DNA of 64,000 bases, taken from assembly GCF_009600885.1 (NCBI RefSeq), contig NZ_VCLA01000157.1:25760-89759 (forward strand), in the 5' to 3' direction. Position 1 is the stretch's first letter. Every line of letters starts with the position of its first letter. Position numbers and translations under genes: made by a program. Below the pieces are notes generated by a model. The model was not told the DNA's origin and searched no databases. It saw nothing but the letters and a program-made list of their open reading frames with translations. Source of the stretch: Streptomyces jumonjinensis. Its GTDB lineage: Bacteria; Actinomycetota; Actinomycetes; Streptomycetales; Streptomycetaceae. Of the stretch, positions 8,267 through 16,531 are shown in pieces.

Positions 8267-8545
8267 GGCGGCTGTTCGGGTGCCCTGCGTGCCCGAGGCG
8301 CCGAACGAGTCTCGGACTGTTGGGGTACGAGGCCGGCCATGTCGTCCGGCACCCGTTCTTCGAACCGTGTCCTCCGCAGGGACGCACGATCGGATGCGCC
8401 GTCGCCAAGCGCGGGCGGTACCCCGTGCGACTACCGCTCGGGAGGACGGCACACCGGTTCTCCTGCCGTACGCCACCTCGACAGCGCGCCGCGAGCCGCG
8501 ATGGCCACCGACCGTCCCGGCTCGCGGCCACGGAGGACGTACGCC
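8267..8545. other. Intergenic, no gene seen
   Basis: About 280 bases between the tRNA-Lys terminator and the 3' end of tgmC. No supported coding frame, hairpin or repeat was found. Confidence 0.4.
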
Positions 8546-9706
8546 CTAGACCGGCAGCGCCCAGCCCGGTCCGTCCGGTGCGCCGAGCCAGACCCGCTGG
8601 GCGTCGGGCGTGATGGTTACGCCGAATTCGGACAGGTGGGGCGAGCCGTGACCCTGCCAGACGGCGATGGCGTCCTCGACGGCGCTCCAGAGTTCCAGCG
8701 GGCCTCGCTGGGTCACGGTCCATCCGCCGTTCCCGTCCGGCTGGGTCCGGGCCTGTGATCCGGTGGCGACGTCGAGCAGGATCTGCTCGGCTCCCATGCC
8801 GAGCCGTTCGGCAGAGGGGGTGGCGAGCTGGGCGACGAACCGGCCGGACCAGTCGTCCAGCAGGGCGGGGTCGATGCGGCTGGGCCGGTTCTCGCCCGGC
8901 AGCAGCTCGAACGGCCCGTGCGGGGGCCGGTCGTGCGGCCGGGCCATCATGAACGAGGTGTACCCGGACAGGAATCGGCCCGTCGCCCCGCCGACCCCAT
9001 CGGCGGTGAGAAGTACCAGGCCGTGCCCGAATCCCCATCCCGCGAGGGTGACGAGCAGGGTTCCGCCCTCCCGGATCTGCCGCAGCAGTCCGTAGGGGAT
9101 GTGCCGCATCGAGCAGAAGGCGATCACGACGTCGTACGGGGCCCGGTCCGCGTGTCCCCGCAGCCCGTCGGCGGTGATGAGGGCCGGGGTGTATCCGGCC
9201 TCGTCGAGGGCCTTCCGAGCGCGCGCCGCGGCGGCTGGGTCGGTCTCGATCGCCGTCGTGTTCTCCTCCCCGGCGATCTCGCTGACGTACGCGGTGGACA
9301 GCCCCGTACCGGCCCCGATGATCAGCACCCGCTTCCCACGGGCGACGCCGGCCTGTTCGAGCATCCACAGGACGACCCCCGGGAGCGTCGAGGACGACGT
9401 CGGGGTGCCGCCGGTCACCGGGCCGGTGGCGTCCTCGGCGAGGACGCCGTCGAGCTGCGTCACCCATGTGGTGTTCTCGTAGGTCAGCCGCAGCCATTCC
9501 CCGGCCGGAACGTCGGCACGGCGGGTGGGGGTCCAGACCGTGACCCCCGGAGGCGCGCTGGGTTTGTAGATCGCGGGGCCGAGGAACGTCTCGCGGGCGA
9601 CGGTCTCGGCTGCACGGCGCAGCTCGGGGTCGTGCAGCAGGTCGTCCGCGACAAGCTGCTCGACGAGTCGTCGGCGCAGCGTTCCGGCGGTGTCGGTGGT
9701 GGTCAT
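8546..9706 (-). CDS. tgmC: Graspetide-associated O-methyltransferase (PIMT-like, TgmC type)
   Basis: 386 residues. The ATG overlaps the stop of the ATP-grasp remnant (ATGA), which fixes the start. The first 90 residues are an extension ending in a NTTWVTQLDG segment. They are followed by a Rossmann methyltransferase with VLIIGAGTGLSTAY (SAM-binding motif I) and FCSMRHIP downstream. In actinobacterial tgm-type graspetide clusters such a protein methylates an aspartate of the macrocyclised peptide. Here its ligase partner is truncated and no precursor gene is visible, so it is probably an orphan. Confidence 0.78.
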   Translation of the reverse strand: MTTTDTAGTLRRRLVEQLVADDLLHDPELRRAAETVARETFLGPAIYKPSAPPGVTVWTPTRRADVPAGEWLRLTYENTTWVTQLDGVLAEDATGPVTGGTPTSSSTLPGVVLWMLEQAGVARGKRVLIIGAGTGLSTAYVSEIAGEENTTAIETDPAAAARARKALDEAGYTPALITADGLRGHADRAPYDVVIAFCSMRHIPYGLLRQIREGGTLLVTLAGWGFGHGLVLLTADGVGGATGRFLSGYTSFMMARPHDRPPHGPFELLPGENRPSRIDPALLDDWSGRFVAQLATPSAERLGMGAEQILLDVATGSQARTQPDGNGGWTVTQRGPLELWSAVEDAIAVWQGHGSPHLSEFGVTITPDAQRVWLGAPDGPGWALPV

Positions 9707-10068
9707 GCGGTGGTGCCCTTCTGGAGGGTGTCCGCGAGCGCGGTCGTGATGGCCTTGGTCGTCGGCTGGTCGACGAACGCCCACTGGCCGTTCGGGTTGC
9801 ATTCGAGGAACCACCATCGGCCGTCGCCGTCGAGGGCGAAATCGAATGCGCCGAAGACGAGCCCGAACGCGTCGAGGTAGGACCGGGCCGCTTCACGGAT
9901 GTCCGGTGGGACGAAAGGTACGGGCGAGCAGGTGGTCAGCCGCTGGTCCTGGCGCCAGTCGAGGTGGTCGCCGTCGGTGTCGATCCGGGTCGCGAACACC
10001 TGGTCGCCCACTGCGGCAAGGCGGATGTCGGCGACCTTGCGTACGCACGACTGGAAGGCTGCGCAGTG
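9703..10068 (-). pseudogene. tgmB: 3' remnant of graspetide ATP-grasp ligase (TgmB/MvdD type)
   Basis: About 120 C-terminal residues remain. VRKVADIRLAAVGDQVFATR leads to FGAFDFALDGDG and the ECNPNGQW block that holds the metal-binding and catalytic residues of graspetide ligases. Full-length ligases are about 320 residues, so the peptide-recognition and N-terminal ATP-grasp parts are missing. The frame stays open upstream to 10176, but that stretch is unrelated sequence that overlaps the start of the next gene. The break lies just before 10,070, next to the divergently read mannosyltransferase gene. The family makes ester or amide cross-links between peptide side chains. Confidence 0.78.
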
Positions 10069-10094
10069 ATCACCGACGCGCGATATTCTCCAGC

Positions 10095-11297
10095 ATGCCC
10101 GAGCCCAAGGCCGTCCCCCTCTTACGGGCCATCGCCCTGCGGCCGGGTTCCGCGGCCCATTCGCTGACGATTTCACTCCGCTACGCCGCGCCCGCGCTGC
10201 TGGGCTACATTGCCGTACGGCTCACCGGTCTTGCGATCCTCATGATCAGCGCCTCCGTCACCGGCAAGGACGGAATGCGCCGGCTGACAGGCCGCTGGGA
10301 CTCGGTCTGGTACCAGCGGATCGCCGAACACGGATACGGCTACGAGGTCCGGCTTCCGGACGGCACCCTCCACTCCGACCTGGCCTTCTTCCCGCTCCTG
10401 CCCGCGTTGGAGCGGGGCCTGTCCGTCTTATTCCCGCCCCTCGGCGTAGCCGGCGCGGGCCTGTTGATCTCATGGCTCGCCTCGCTCGCCGCCGCCTGTG
10501 GCATCTTCGCCGTGGGTGCGCGGATATACGGGCGCCGGGCGGGCACACTGCTGGCCGTGCTCTGGGGGGCGTACCCGACGGCGTTCGTGCAGTCCATGGC
10601 GTACACCGAGACGTTGTTTACGGCGCTGGCGGCTTGGGCGCTGTACGCCGTTCTGACGGACAGGTGGATCACGGCGGGTGTGCTGTGTGTCGGCGCTGGG
10701 CTTACCCGGCCGGTCGCGGCTGCGCTGATCGCAGCGATCGGCGTCACGGCGATGTGGCGTCTGGTCACCGAACGGGGCGGAGGTGAACCGCTCCGGAGGC
10801 ACTGGCGGATGGCGGTGGGGGTCTGTCTGGCCCCGCTGGGCTGGCTGTCGTACATCGTCTTCGTGGCCGTGTGGGAGGGGAACCCGTTCGCCTACTTCGA
10901 TATCCAGGCGGATTGGAACAACCGGATCGACGGGGGTGCGGCGCTTGCCGTATTCGTGGCGGAACAATTCGGCCGCAGCGTCCTCGCAGGGCTCGGACTG
11001 TGCGCAGCCTTCGCCTTACTCCTCTGGGTGGTGTGGCTGTGCGTACGGCAACGGCCGCGCCAACCGTTGCCCGTGATCGTCTACTGCGTCATGGTGGTCG
11101 TGATCTCGTTGATCGGGTCCGGCTACTTCGGCTCCCGGCCCAGGCTGATGATGCCCGCATTTCCGTTGCTGCTGCCGGCTGCGGTGGCGCTGGCGAGTGC
11201 CCGGCGAAGGGCGCTTCCGGCGGTGATCGTGGGCGTGGCGGCGCTCGCGTCGGGGGTGTACGGAGCCTTCAATCTGCTCGGTTCCGGGCCTCCGTAA
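10095..11297 (+). CDS. GT-C type membrane mannosyltransferase (PIG-V-like)
   Basis: 400 residues with about nine to ten hydrophobic helices. The first extracytoplasmic loop carries RWDSVWYQRIAEHGYGYE and then FFPLLPALERGL, the pattern of actinobacterial GT-C enzymes related to eukaryotic PIG-V. A TRP motif follows in the fifth helix region. The family transfers mannose from polyprenyl-phosphate-mannose outside the membrane; the acceptor is unknown. The ATG at 10095 was chosen because an upstream start would run into the ATP-grasp remnant. A hairpin terminator lies 42 bases downstream. Confidence 0.75.
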   Translation: MPEPKAVPLLRAIALRPGSAAHSLTISLRYAAPALLGYIAVRLTGLAILMISASVTGKDGMRRLTGRWDSVWYQRIAEHGYGYEVRLPDGTLHSDLAFFPLLPALERGLSVLFPPLGVAGAGLLISWLASLAAACGIFAVGARIYGRRAGTLLAVLWGAYPTAFVQSMAYTETLFTALAAWALYAVLTDRWITAGVLCVGAGLTRPVAAALIAAIGVTAMWRLVTERGGGEPLRRHWRMAVGVCLAPLGWLSYIVFVAVWEGNPFAYFDIQADWNNRIDGGAALAVFVAEQFGRSVLAGLGLCAAFALLLWVVWLCVRQRPRQPLPVIVYCVMVVVISLIGSGYFGSRPRLMMPAFPLLLPAAVALASARRRALPAVIVGVAALASGVYGAFNLLGSGPP

Positions 11298-11339
11298 CAC
11301 TCTTCTGACAGGGGCTGCCGACACGTATAGTCAGCTGCG

Positions 11340-11384
11340 AAGGGTGCCCCGGTCGGTATGCACAGCCAGGCTTCGGGCACCCTT
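11340..11384 (+). terminator. Hairpin after the mannosyltransferase gene
   Basis: AAGGGTGCCC (11340-11349) pairs with GGGCACCCTT (11375-11384) across a 25-base loop and is followed by TGCCTTG. Confidence 0.55.
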
Positions 11385-11779
11385 TGCCTTGCCCGGATCG
11401 GTCCCCAGTCCTCCGTGTGGCTCCAGCGGCAGAGCGGAGCGGAAGAGGATCTGACGGTAGCAATCCCAACCACCGAGTTGATCTTCATGGCGGTCTACGG
11501 GAGACACTTGGCGCCTGCGCTCAAACCGGACGAGTTCCCATTGCTCGTATGCGTGCGTGGCGTCATTGCCTGTACCGCCTGCCGTGCCAGACAGCAGCTT
11601 CGGGCCGTCCAGACCTGAATGTTCACCAGCGTAAGCAGATGTGACAAGTCGCCAGCACAGGGTCCGCCGAAGATGCCGCCGCGTGATCAATGGTGACCTT
11701 CCTCAACAGTGGCTGACACAGTGAGGTGGATCGGGCCTGGTTGCCGTATTCGGGGCGGGAGTCGAGCGTTTGGTCTGGC
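11385..11779. other. Degenerate intergenic DNA
   Basis: No supported gene. Frames are short and interrupted; the sequence runs into the transposase remnant on its right. Confidence 0.4.
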
Positions 11780-12125
11780 ATGGGGGCATCGCCGTGGATC
11801 GTGTCGGATGAGCTGTGGGGCCGAGAGTCGGCTGCCGCCGCAGCGAGTGCGGCGCTTGCGGTAACCCGGGCCGAAAGCCGTTGCCGGACCGGGAGATGCT
11901 GCGCGGGATCCTGTACGTGCTGCACACCGGAATCCAGGGGGAGTGCCGGCCCAGGGAACCGGGCTTCGGCTCGGGCATGATCTGCTGACGCAGGCTGCGC
12001 GACTGGAACGAGGCCGGCGTCCTGTAGCGGCTCCGCGAAGTCCTGCTCGCCGTGCTGAACGCAGCCTCACGCGTGGACCGGTCCCGCTGCGTGGTCGACT
12101 CCTCCCACGTCAGGGCCCTAGAAGG
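11780..12125 (+). pseudogene. IS5-family transposase remnant
   Basis: Reading from the ATG at 11780 gives ASPWIVSDELWGR, the typical N-terminus. The frame then shifts through LPPQR. Further on one finds EMLRGILYVLHTGIQ, GFGSGMI, RRLRDWNEAGV and SRCVVDSSHVRAL, which includes the first catalytic Asp region. Stops interrupt it (TGA near 11986, TAG near 12025) and everything past DSSHVRAL is lost. The remnant ends about 17 bases before the tRNA-Lys 3'-end repeat. Confidence 0.75.
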
Positions 12126-12141
12126 GGAGCGGGCTCCTCTC

Positions 12142-12179
12142 ATCCGTTGGTTGTGGGTTTCGAGTCCCACACGGTCTAC
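12142..12179 (+). repeat. attR-like second copy of tRNA-Lys 3' end
   Basis: 38 bases match 8147-8183 with one extra T in the T-loop and CGGTCTAC for CGGCCTAC. There is no 5' half, so it is not a tRNA gene. Confidence 0.7.
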
Positions 12180-12220
12180 GAGTCAGGGGAAGGGTTCGCG
12201 CCCTCATCCCGCTGTGGAGG

Positions 12221-12248
12221 GCCCCGCCCGGTTTCGGCCGGGCGGGGC
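12221..12248. terminator. GC-rich hairpin, probably bidirectional
   Basis: GCCCCGCCCGG (12221-12231) pairs with CCGGGCGGGGC (12238-12248) around a six-base loop; CTCTTC follows. It probably ends the minus-strand dehydratase transcript. Confidence 0.65.
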
Positions 12249-12306
12249 TCTTCGGCGTCGGGGGAGCGGCGGGGGTCGTCGGCCGGATGTCCCGCCGGGT
12301 GGGGCG

Positions 12307-12621
12307 TCAGCTGTCTACGGGGCGGGCCCTGTGTTCGGCGGCGAGGGCGGTGATGCGGGTGGCCATGGCGGTGTCCCGGGCGGTGATGGCGCCCCCGGCG
12401 TCGTGGGTGGCGAGGGCGAAGGCGATGGTTCCGTAGAGGATCCGGATCTCGGCGTGGTGGTTGGCCTCGTCCTCGGCGGCGGCGACGGCCGCGTAGAGGG
12501 TGGGGACGGCGGCGCGGTCGGCCTTGAAGGCGGCGGTGAGCTTGCCGTTCTGGACCGTCCAGCCGGGGAGGCCGGTGAGGGCTTGGGCGAGTTCGGCGTC
12601 GGTCAGCGGGGTGGCGGCCAT
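12307..12621 (-). CDS. 4a-hydroxytetrahydrobiopterin dehydratase (PCD/DCoH)
   Basis: 104 residues, the usual family length, with AAGGAG seven bases before the ATG. The signature NHHAEIRILYGTIAFALATHD carries the paired His residues and is followed by GGAITARD. The enzyme dehydrates the 4a-carbinolamine pterin cofactor after aromatic hydroxylation, or serves in pterin recycling. The Pro usually found in NHHPEW is Ala here, a modest departure that leaves the catalytic His residues intact. It stands alone. Confidence 0.85.
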   Translation of the reverse strand: MAATPLTDAELAQALTGLPGWTVQNGKLTAAFKADRAAVPTLYAAVAAAEDEANHHAEIRILYGTIAFALATHDAGGAITARDTAMATRITALAAEHRARPVDS

Positions 12622-12839
12622 GTGTGCGTACTCCTTCGATTCGGGCGAGCCGGTCGCCCATGGGGTCGTTCGACCTGCTCATACCTTGGCGCAGGGGCGC
12701 CGGTTCCTCACGGTGGTCGCCAGGGTTGCGGGGCGCCCGGCAGGACGGGCGAGAAGTGGGTCACATCGCCGCCGTATGGCCGCCCATTGGCTTGCACACA
12801 GTCGATGATGGGTCGGATTCGTACAACTACGGGGGAAAC

Positions 12840-13190
12840 ATGCGTACATCCACAGCGGCGGCGATCACGGCTGCCCTTCTGCTCGCGCTCACGGCATGCG
12901 GCGGCGGTGGCGGTGGCGGCGAGGGCTCCAAGCCCGACGCCGCGGCCTGCAAGGACGCCATGACCGAAGCGATCAACAAGAGCGTCGACGCGGGGTCCGC
13001 CGTCAAGGGCGCGGACGATCTGAGGGATGGCAGGAAGCCCAAGCCGTGCGAGGGGCTCGACGACAAGACCCTGGAGAAGATCACCGGGGAGGTCACCACC
13101 GCCTTCGTGAAGGACCTTGAGAAGAATCTGGAGTCCGACGCGGAGGACATCGGCAAGGACATCGAAAAGGAGCTCTCCGAACTCGGCTGA
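12840..13190 (+). CDS. Small lipoprotein
   Basis: 116 residues from ATG. The signal peptide ends in the lipobox LTAC (Cys at about residue 20), followed by a glycine run. The mature region is acidic and mostly helical by composition, with CKDAMTEAI and CEGLDDKTL giving two Cys that could pair. It is probably membrane-anchored on the outer face. No function is recognised. Confidence 0.7.
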   Translation: MRTSTAAAITAALLLALTACGGGGGGGEGSKPDAAACKDAMTEAINKSVDAGSAVKGADDLRDGRKPKPCEGLDDKTLEKITGEVTTAFVKDLEKNLESDAEDIGKDIEKELSELG

Positions 13191-13294
13191 ACCATGTTGC
13201 CGTGGCCGGTTACGAAGGGCCGTGGCCGTAGGGCGGGGCGGACCGTGTGGGCCCTGTTCCGCCCGGCGGCGCAACAGGGCCCGTCATCCGCTGA

Positions 13295-14005
13295 TTACGG
13301 TGCGGTCTCCCAGGTCACGGTGGTGCCGGTGCACCCCGCCGCGACGAGGAAGAGGCGGTCCTGCTCGTTCTCGTCGACGGTGAGGTCCCAGCGGAGTTTG
13401 GTCGCGGTCCACTCCGATACGTAACGGCAGAGCGCGCTTTCGGCCGGGGGAAGCCATTCGGCGGGGTCCTGGTCCGACTTGGAGCGGTTGGAGCGGGCGG
13501 TGACGGCGACGAGCGAGGACGCCTGGCCCTGGTCGTTGGCGTACGCCTCCCGGCGGGCCGCCGTCCAGCCGTCCGCGCCGGAGTCCCACGCCTCGGCGAG
13601 GGGGACCATGTGGTCGATGTCGAGCGTGCCGGCCGAGGTGACGGTCTGCTCGTCGTAGTACGACCACCAGGAGCCGCCCGTCAGGGCGCAGCGGGCGCCG
13701 ATCGCGGGGGCCTCGACCGCCTCGGCGATCAGCACCTCCGCCCGGGTGTTGCAGCCGTCCGCCGGATCCAGACCGGTGTTCCAGTGCCGGAACTTGTCCC
13801 GGTCGTACCCCGTCCGGTCCTCCACCCCGACCGGAAGCAGTGCCACCGCGGCGGCGAACGGGGTGCTCTCGGCCAGCGCGGCAGTAGTCGGGGCGGAGGA
13901 GGAGGCACCGGGTGCGGCGCCGGCGGGTGCGGCAAGAGTGAGAGGAAGGACGGCGGCCGTGCACACGGCGGCGGCCAGTACGGCGCGCTTCAGACGGGTG
14001 ATCAT
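13295..14005 (-). CDS. Secreted HNH nuclease (DUF1524/GmrSD C-terminal type)
   Basis: About 236 residues from the chosen ATG at 14005; an ATG nine codons upstream (14032) is possible. The N-terminus is a clear Sec signal peptide ending in AGAAPG. The nuclease core has TLDIDHMVPLAEAWDSG, where DH and the His supply the HNH metal site, then NDQGQASSLVAVTARSNRSK. These are typical of exported HNH proteins common in actinobacteria. Cys pairs around CNTRAE, CALTGG, LCRYV and AGCTGT fit a disulfide-stabilised extracellular enzyme. The likely role is scavenging or killing by DNA cleavage. Confidence 0.82.
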   Translation of the reverse strand: MITRLKRAVLAAAVCTAAVLPLTLAAPAGAAPGASSSAPTTAALAESTPFAAAVALLPVGVEDRTGYDRDKFRHWNTGLDPADGCNTRAEVLIAEAVEAPAIGARCALTGGSWWSYYDEQTVTSAGTLDIDHMVPLAEAWDSGADGWTAARREAYANDQGQASSLVAVTARSNRSKSDQDPAEWLPPAESALCRYVSEWTATKLRWDLTVDENEQDRLFLVAAGCTGTTVTWETAP

Positions 14006-14101
14006 GCCGGTGACGAAAGCAGTCCGCCGCATTTTGGGGGCTGGAACGACGATCGGATCACCTCAACGAGCTCCAGACTCGAACAGGCGTACTATTTAGC
14101 C

Positions 14102-14455
14102 ATGGCTGAAAGCGACTTTCCCGCAGACCTCCGCGACGCGCAGACCCGGCTCCACCGGACGCGGGCCGAGTACGAGGAGCTGTGCCGGGAGTTGCCCTGG
14201 TCGGTCGAGCCGATGCCCGGGTGGGAGGGCGACAAGCAGCTGCACAGCGACCGGATCGGCGCGATGCCGGACAGTCCCGGCTACACCGGCCAGCAGAAGA
14301 CAGAAGTGGCGCGGCTGCGCGGGCTGCTGCTGGAGCTGACCGAACAGGTGACGGTGCACCCGTTCTGGCAGGAGCTGCGAGGGCCGGACCTGGTGGAGGC
14401 CAGGATGGCCCTGAAGCGCACTACTACCACCGAGCGCGCGGCGCCTGCGGGCTGA
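14102..14455 (+). CDS. Conserved hypothetical protein, mobile-element type
   Basis: 117 residues from ATG. The protein is hydrophilic and probably helical, with the segment PMPGWEGDKQLHSDRIGAMP in the middle and a coiled, Leu-rich stretch VARLRGLLLELTEQVT. I have no functional name for it; similar small proteins are common next to DUF6233 genes on Streptomyces integrative elements. The next gene, a frameshifted DUF6233 member, starts five bases downstream, so the two are probably coupled. Confidence 0.65.
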   Translation: MAESDFPADLRDAQTRLHRTRAEYEELCRELPWSVEPMPGWEGDKQLHSDRIGAMPDSPGYTGQQKTEVARLRGLLLELTEQVTVHPFWQELRGPDLVEARMALKRTTTTERAAPAG

Positions 14456-14460
14456 GTGCC

Positions 14461-14825
14461 GTGTCCGGCCCGTACGACGCCGAGCGGCTGGAAATGCTGT
14501 ACTTCCTGCGCCGCGTCCAAATCAAGGACTTGGAGCGCACGGAGCGCTGGATCCGGGAAGCCGAGCAGCAGCGCCAGTCCCGTCGCTCCTCCTGGCCGGC
14601 TCGCAGCCGGCCTCGGCCGGGCCGTCGCGCCCTTCGCCACCCTCACCCGACTGGCTCGTGGAGAAGAGCATCGCCGGGCCGATCCGTCTGCACACCGGCG
14701 AGTGCTGGATGCCCGCGCCCGGCGGCCGCGCCCTGACCCGCGACGAGGCCCGCCGCGCTCTCGCCGAAGGGCTGCCCGCGTGCTCCGACTGCAAGCCTGA
14801 TGCCGCCTTGGGCTTCCTCGACTGA
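14461..14825 (+). pseudogene. DUF6233-type protein, frameshifted
   Basis: The N-terminal half (from GTG 14461) reads DAERLEMLYFLRRVQIKDLE and then falls into low-complexity sequence. In the frame one base back the C-terminal half reads SPDWLVEKSIAGPIRLHTGE, ECWMPAPGGRALTRDEARRA and CSDCKPDAALGFLD, which is the family's conserved end with its Cys pair. A one-base deletion near 14575-14585 explains both. The family is a small cytoplasmic protein of unknown role found mostly on mobile elements. Confidence 0.7.
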
Positions 14826-14841
14826 CGACGTCACGCAGACA

Positions 14842-15174
14842 TCACCTGGGCAGTTGGTTGGCGCGCCGCGCAGAGTGGAGGTGCGCCGGAACCCTGCTAC
14901 GAGGTGCCGGGCCGCGTTCGCAGTCGACGAGAACCCGTGCGACATCCTTCTCCAGCTCGGCGATCCACCCGTCGTTGAGCCGAGCGCCGGCGAACCTGTC
15001 CGCCACGAAGTCGGCGGCGACCGGCTCGTGGGTGACCACCGAGGTGACGAACACCCCCGGCTCCTGCTGCCCCCAGTCCAGGCGCACCCGGGCGAAGCAC
15101 CCGTCCTGCAGCAGCAGGATCACCGTGCGTACCCGGCCAATGCCGTCGACCGCGCGGTGCTTCACATCGCGCAT
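14842..15174 (-). CDS. Conserved hypothetical protein
   Basis: 110 residues. The ATG overlaps the stop of the upstream gene (TGATG), which supports the start. The sequence DGCFARVRLDWGQQEPGVFVT and the following LNDGWIAELEKDVARVLVD look like a compact alpha/beta domain. I do not recognise a function. It forms a two-gene unit with the next gene upstream. Confidence 0.6.
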   Translation of the reverse strand: MRDVKHRAVDGIGRVRTVILLLQDGCFARVRLDWGQQEPGVFVTSVVTHEPVAADFVADRFAGARLNDGWIAELEKDVARVLVDCERGPAPRSRVPAHLHSARRANQLPR

Positions 15175-15434
15175 CAGCCAGCACCACTGACCGTCCGCCT
15201 CCCGGTACGTCCTGCCCCGGGCCCGGTCACGGTGCCCACCGGGGAAGGCTGCACGACATGGAGGTACTGCGCGGTCTCCCGGCGCGCGTACGGGGCGAGC
15301 CTCTTGGCCGCGTCGGCGGCCAGTTCCAGCAGCCGCTCCTGGGTGCGCTCCTGCCGTCGCTGCTTCTCCCGCTGCTCGGCATCCTGTGCGTCCCGCTCCA
15401 CGCGAGCCTTCTCGATCTCCTCATCCAGCGCCAT
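15174..15434 (-). CDS. Small coiled-coil protein
   Basis: 86 residues from ATG 15434. The first 45 residues are a highly charged Glu/Lys/Arg/Gln helix (EEIEKARVERDAQDAEQREK), a probable coiled coil, followed by a Pro/Gly-rich tail. Its function is unknown. It is translationally coupled to the downstream 110-residue protein. Confidence 0.55.
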   Translation of the reverse strand: MALDEEIEKARVERDAQDAEQREKQRRQERTQERLLELAADAAKRLAPYARRETAQYLHVVQPSPVGTVTGPGAGRTGRRTVSGAG

Positions 15435-15688
15435 GGGCCGACGGTAGCCACCACCGCCGACACCCGGGCCCGATCCGGCCAACGCTCCACTCAGGGGCGA
15501 TTCAGGCGTTCGGCGGTGCCTTCCGGCCCGTGCACCCGGCCCGTTCAGCCGCGCGCCTCGTGCAGCCACTCGTTGAACGCCGAGCGGTAGACCGGTCCGG
15601 CCGGGTCCGGGCCGGGCGTGCCTTCGTAGGCCTCTGCGCTCCCGCGCCCCTGGGCCCAGGGGCGCGGGAGCGTGGTCCGGCGGGTTGT

Positions 15689-16531
15689 TCAGTGGGTCGC
15701 GGCTCCGTCGATTTGGTGGTAGATCCGCAGTGCGGGCCAGGTGGCGTCTCGCCGCAGGCCCGGGCGAGCGTGTGGGCGTGCGGGGAGGTCGCTGGGTCCG
15801 TCGGGCCCGTCGGCGGCTGCGGCCAGCAGGACGCGGATCTTGCAGGCGAACCCGGGTCCGGGCAGGGGAAGTTCGCTTTCTGGTTCGCGGAGATAGCCGA
15901 CGGCGACGGCGGTGGGCATGTAGGTCATCAGTGCGGTGACCACGGCGGACCGGGGGCGGCTGACGTTTCGTGCCAGGCTGCGCAGGAGGCGCAGGATCGT
16001 GGTGGTGGCGACCTCCTCCTCGCGGTGGAGAACGCCCGGCTCGTCGCCGCCCCAGTAGATGGCGGTACGCACCTGGTGAGCCTGCGGGTCCGTCTCGCTG
16101 GCCTGCACCTCGTCGGTCTGGGCGTGCCACCAGCGGGCGGTGTGGGTCTCGCCGAGGGCGAGGTGGTGGAGGTAGAGGCAGTAGGCGGCGGCGGGCTGAC
16201 CGGCGCCGGCGGCGTACTGCCACCAGAACCTGGCTCCGTCGTCGGTGTCGGTCAGCTGGAGGACGCATGCCAGGATCAGTGCGCTGCGGGGCTCGGGGAC
16301 CTGCTCGGTGACGAAGGCGGCGACGGCGACGGCAGGTGTGTTGCGGACCAGGGTCTCGCACAGTGCCCGCAGGTCCTCGGCCGCGGCCACCGCCGCGGCG
16401 TTCGGTGCCGGGCCCGGGATGACAGCGGGGCGGGGGGGAGGGTCGGCCTCGCCGGGTGGGACGGCGTCGCGGGGCACGGCGCGGTCACGGACGAGCAGCG
16501 CCCTGGAAAGGATGTGGTCGAGTGTGGTCAT
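15689..16531 (-). CDS. Hypothetical protein coupled to a sigma-like factor
   Basis: 280 residues; the ATG overlaps the stop of the sigma-like gene (ATGA). The sequence has a helical, tetratricopeptide-like feel in the middle (LTDTDDGARFWWQYAAGAGQ, then AAYCLYLHHLALGETHTARW), where a two-helix unit recurs. Its N-terminal third is Pro/Ala-rich. No enzyme motif is visible. Coupled translation with the sigma-like protein suggests that the two act together, perhaps as regulator and effector or anti-sigma, which is inference only. Confidence 0.6.
   Translation of the reverse strand: MTTLDHILSRALLVRDRAVPRDAVPPGEADPPPRPAVIPGPAPNAAAVAAAEDLRALCETLVRNTPAVAVAAFVTEQVPEPRSALILACVLQLTDTDDGARFWWQYAAGAGQPAAAYCLYLHHLALGETHTARWWHAQTDEVQASETDPQAHQVRTAIYWGGDEPGVLHREEEVATTTILRLLRSLARNVSRPRSAVVTALMTYMPTAVAVGYLREPESELPLPGPGFACKIRVLLAAAADGPDGPSDLPARPHARPGLRRDATWPALRIYHQIDGAATH

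Noticed and set aside
12142-12179. Second tRNA-Lys gene
   Set aside because: Only the 3' half is present, with a disrupted T-loop; it is an att-like duplicate.
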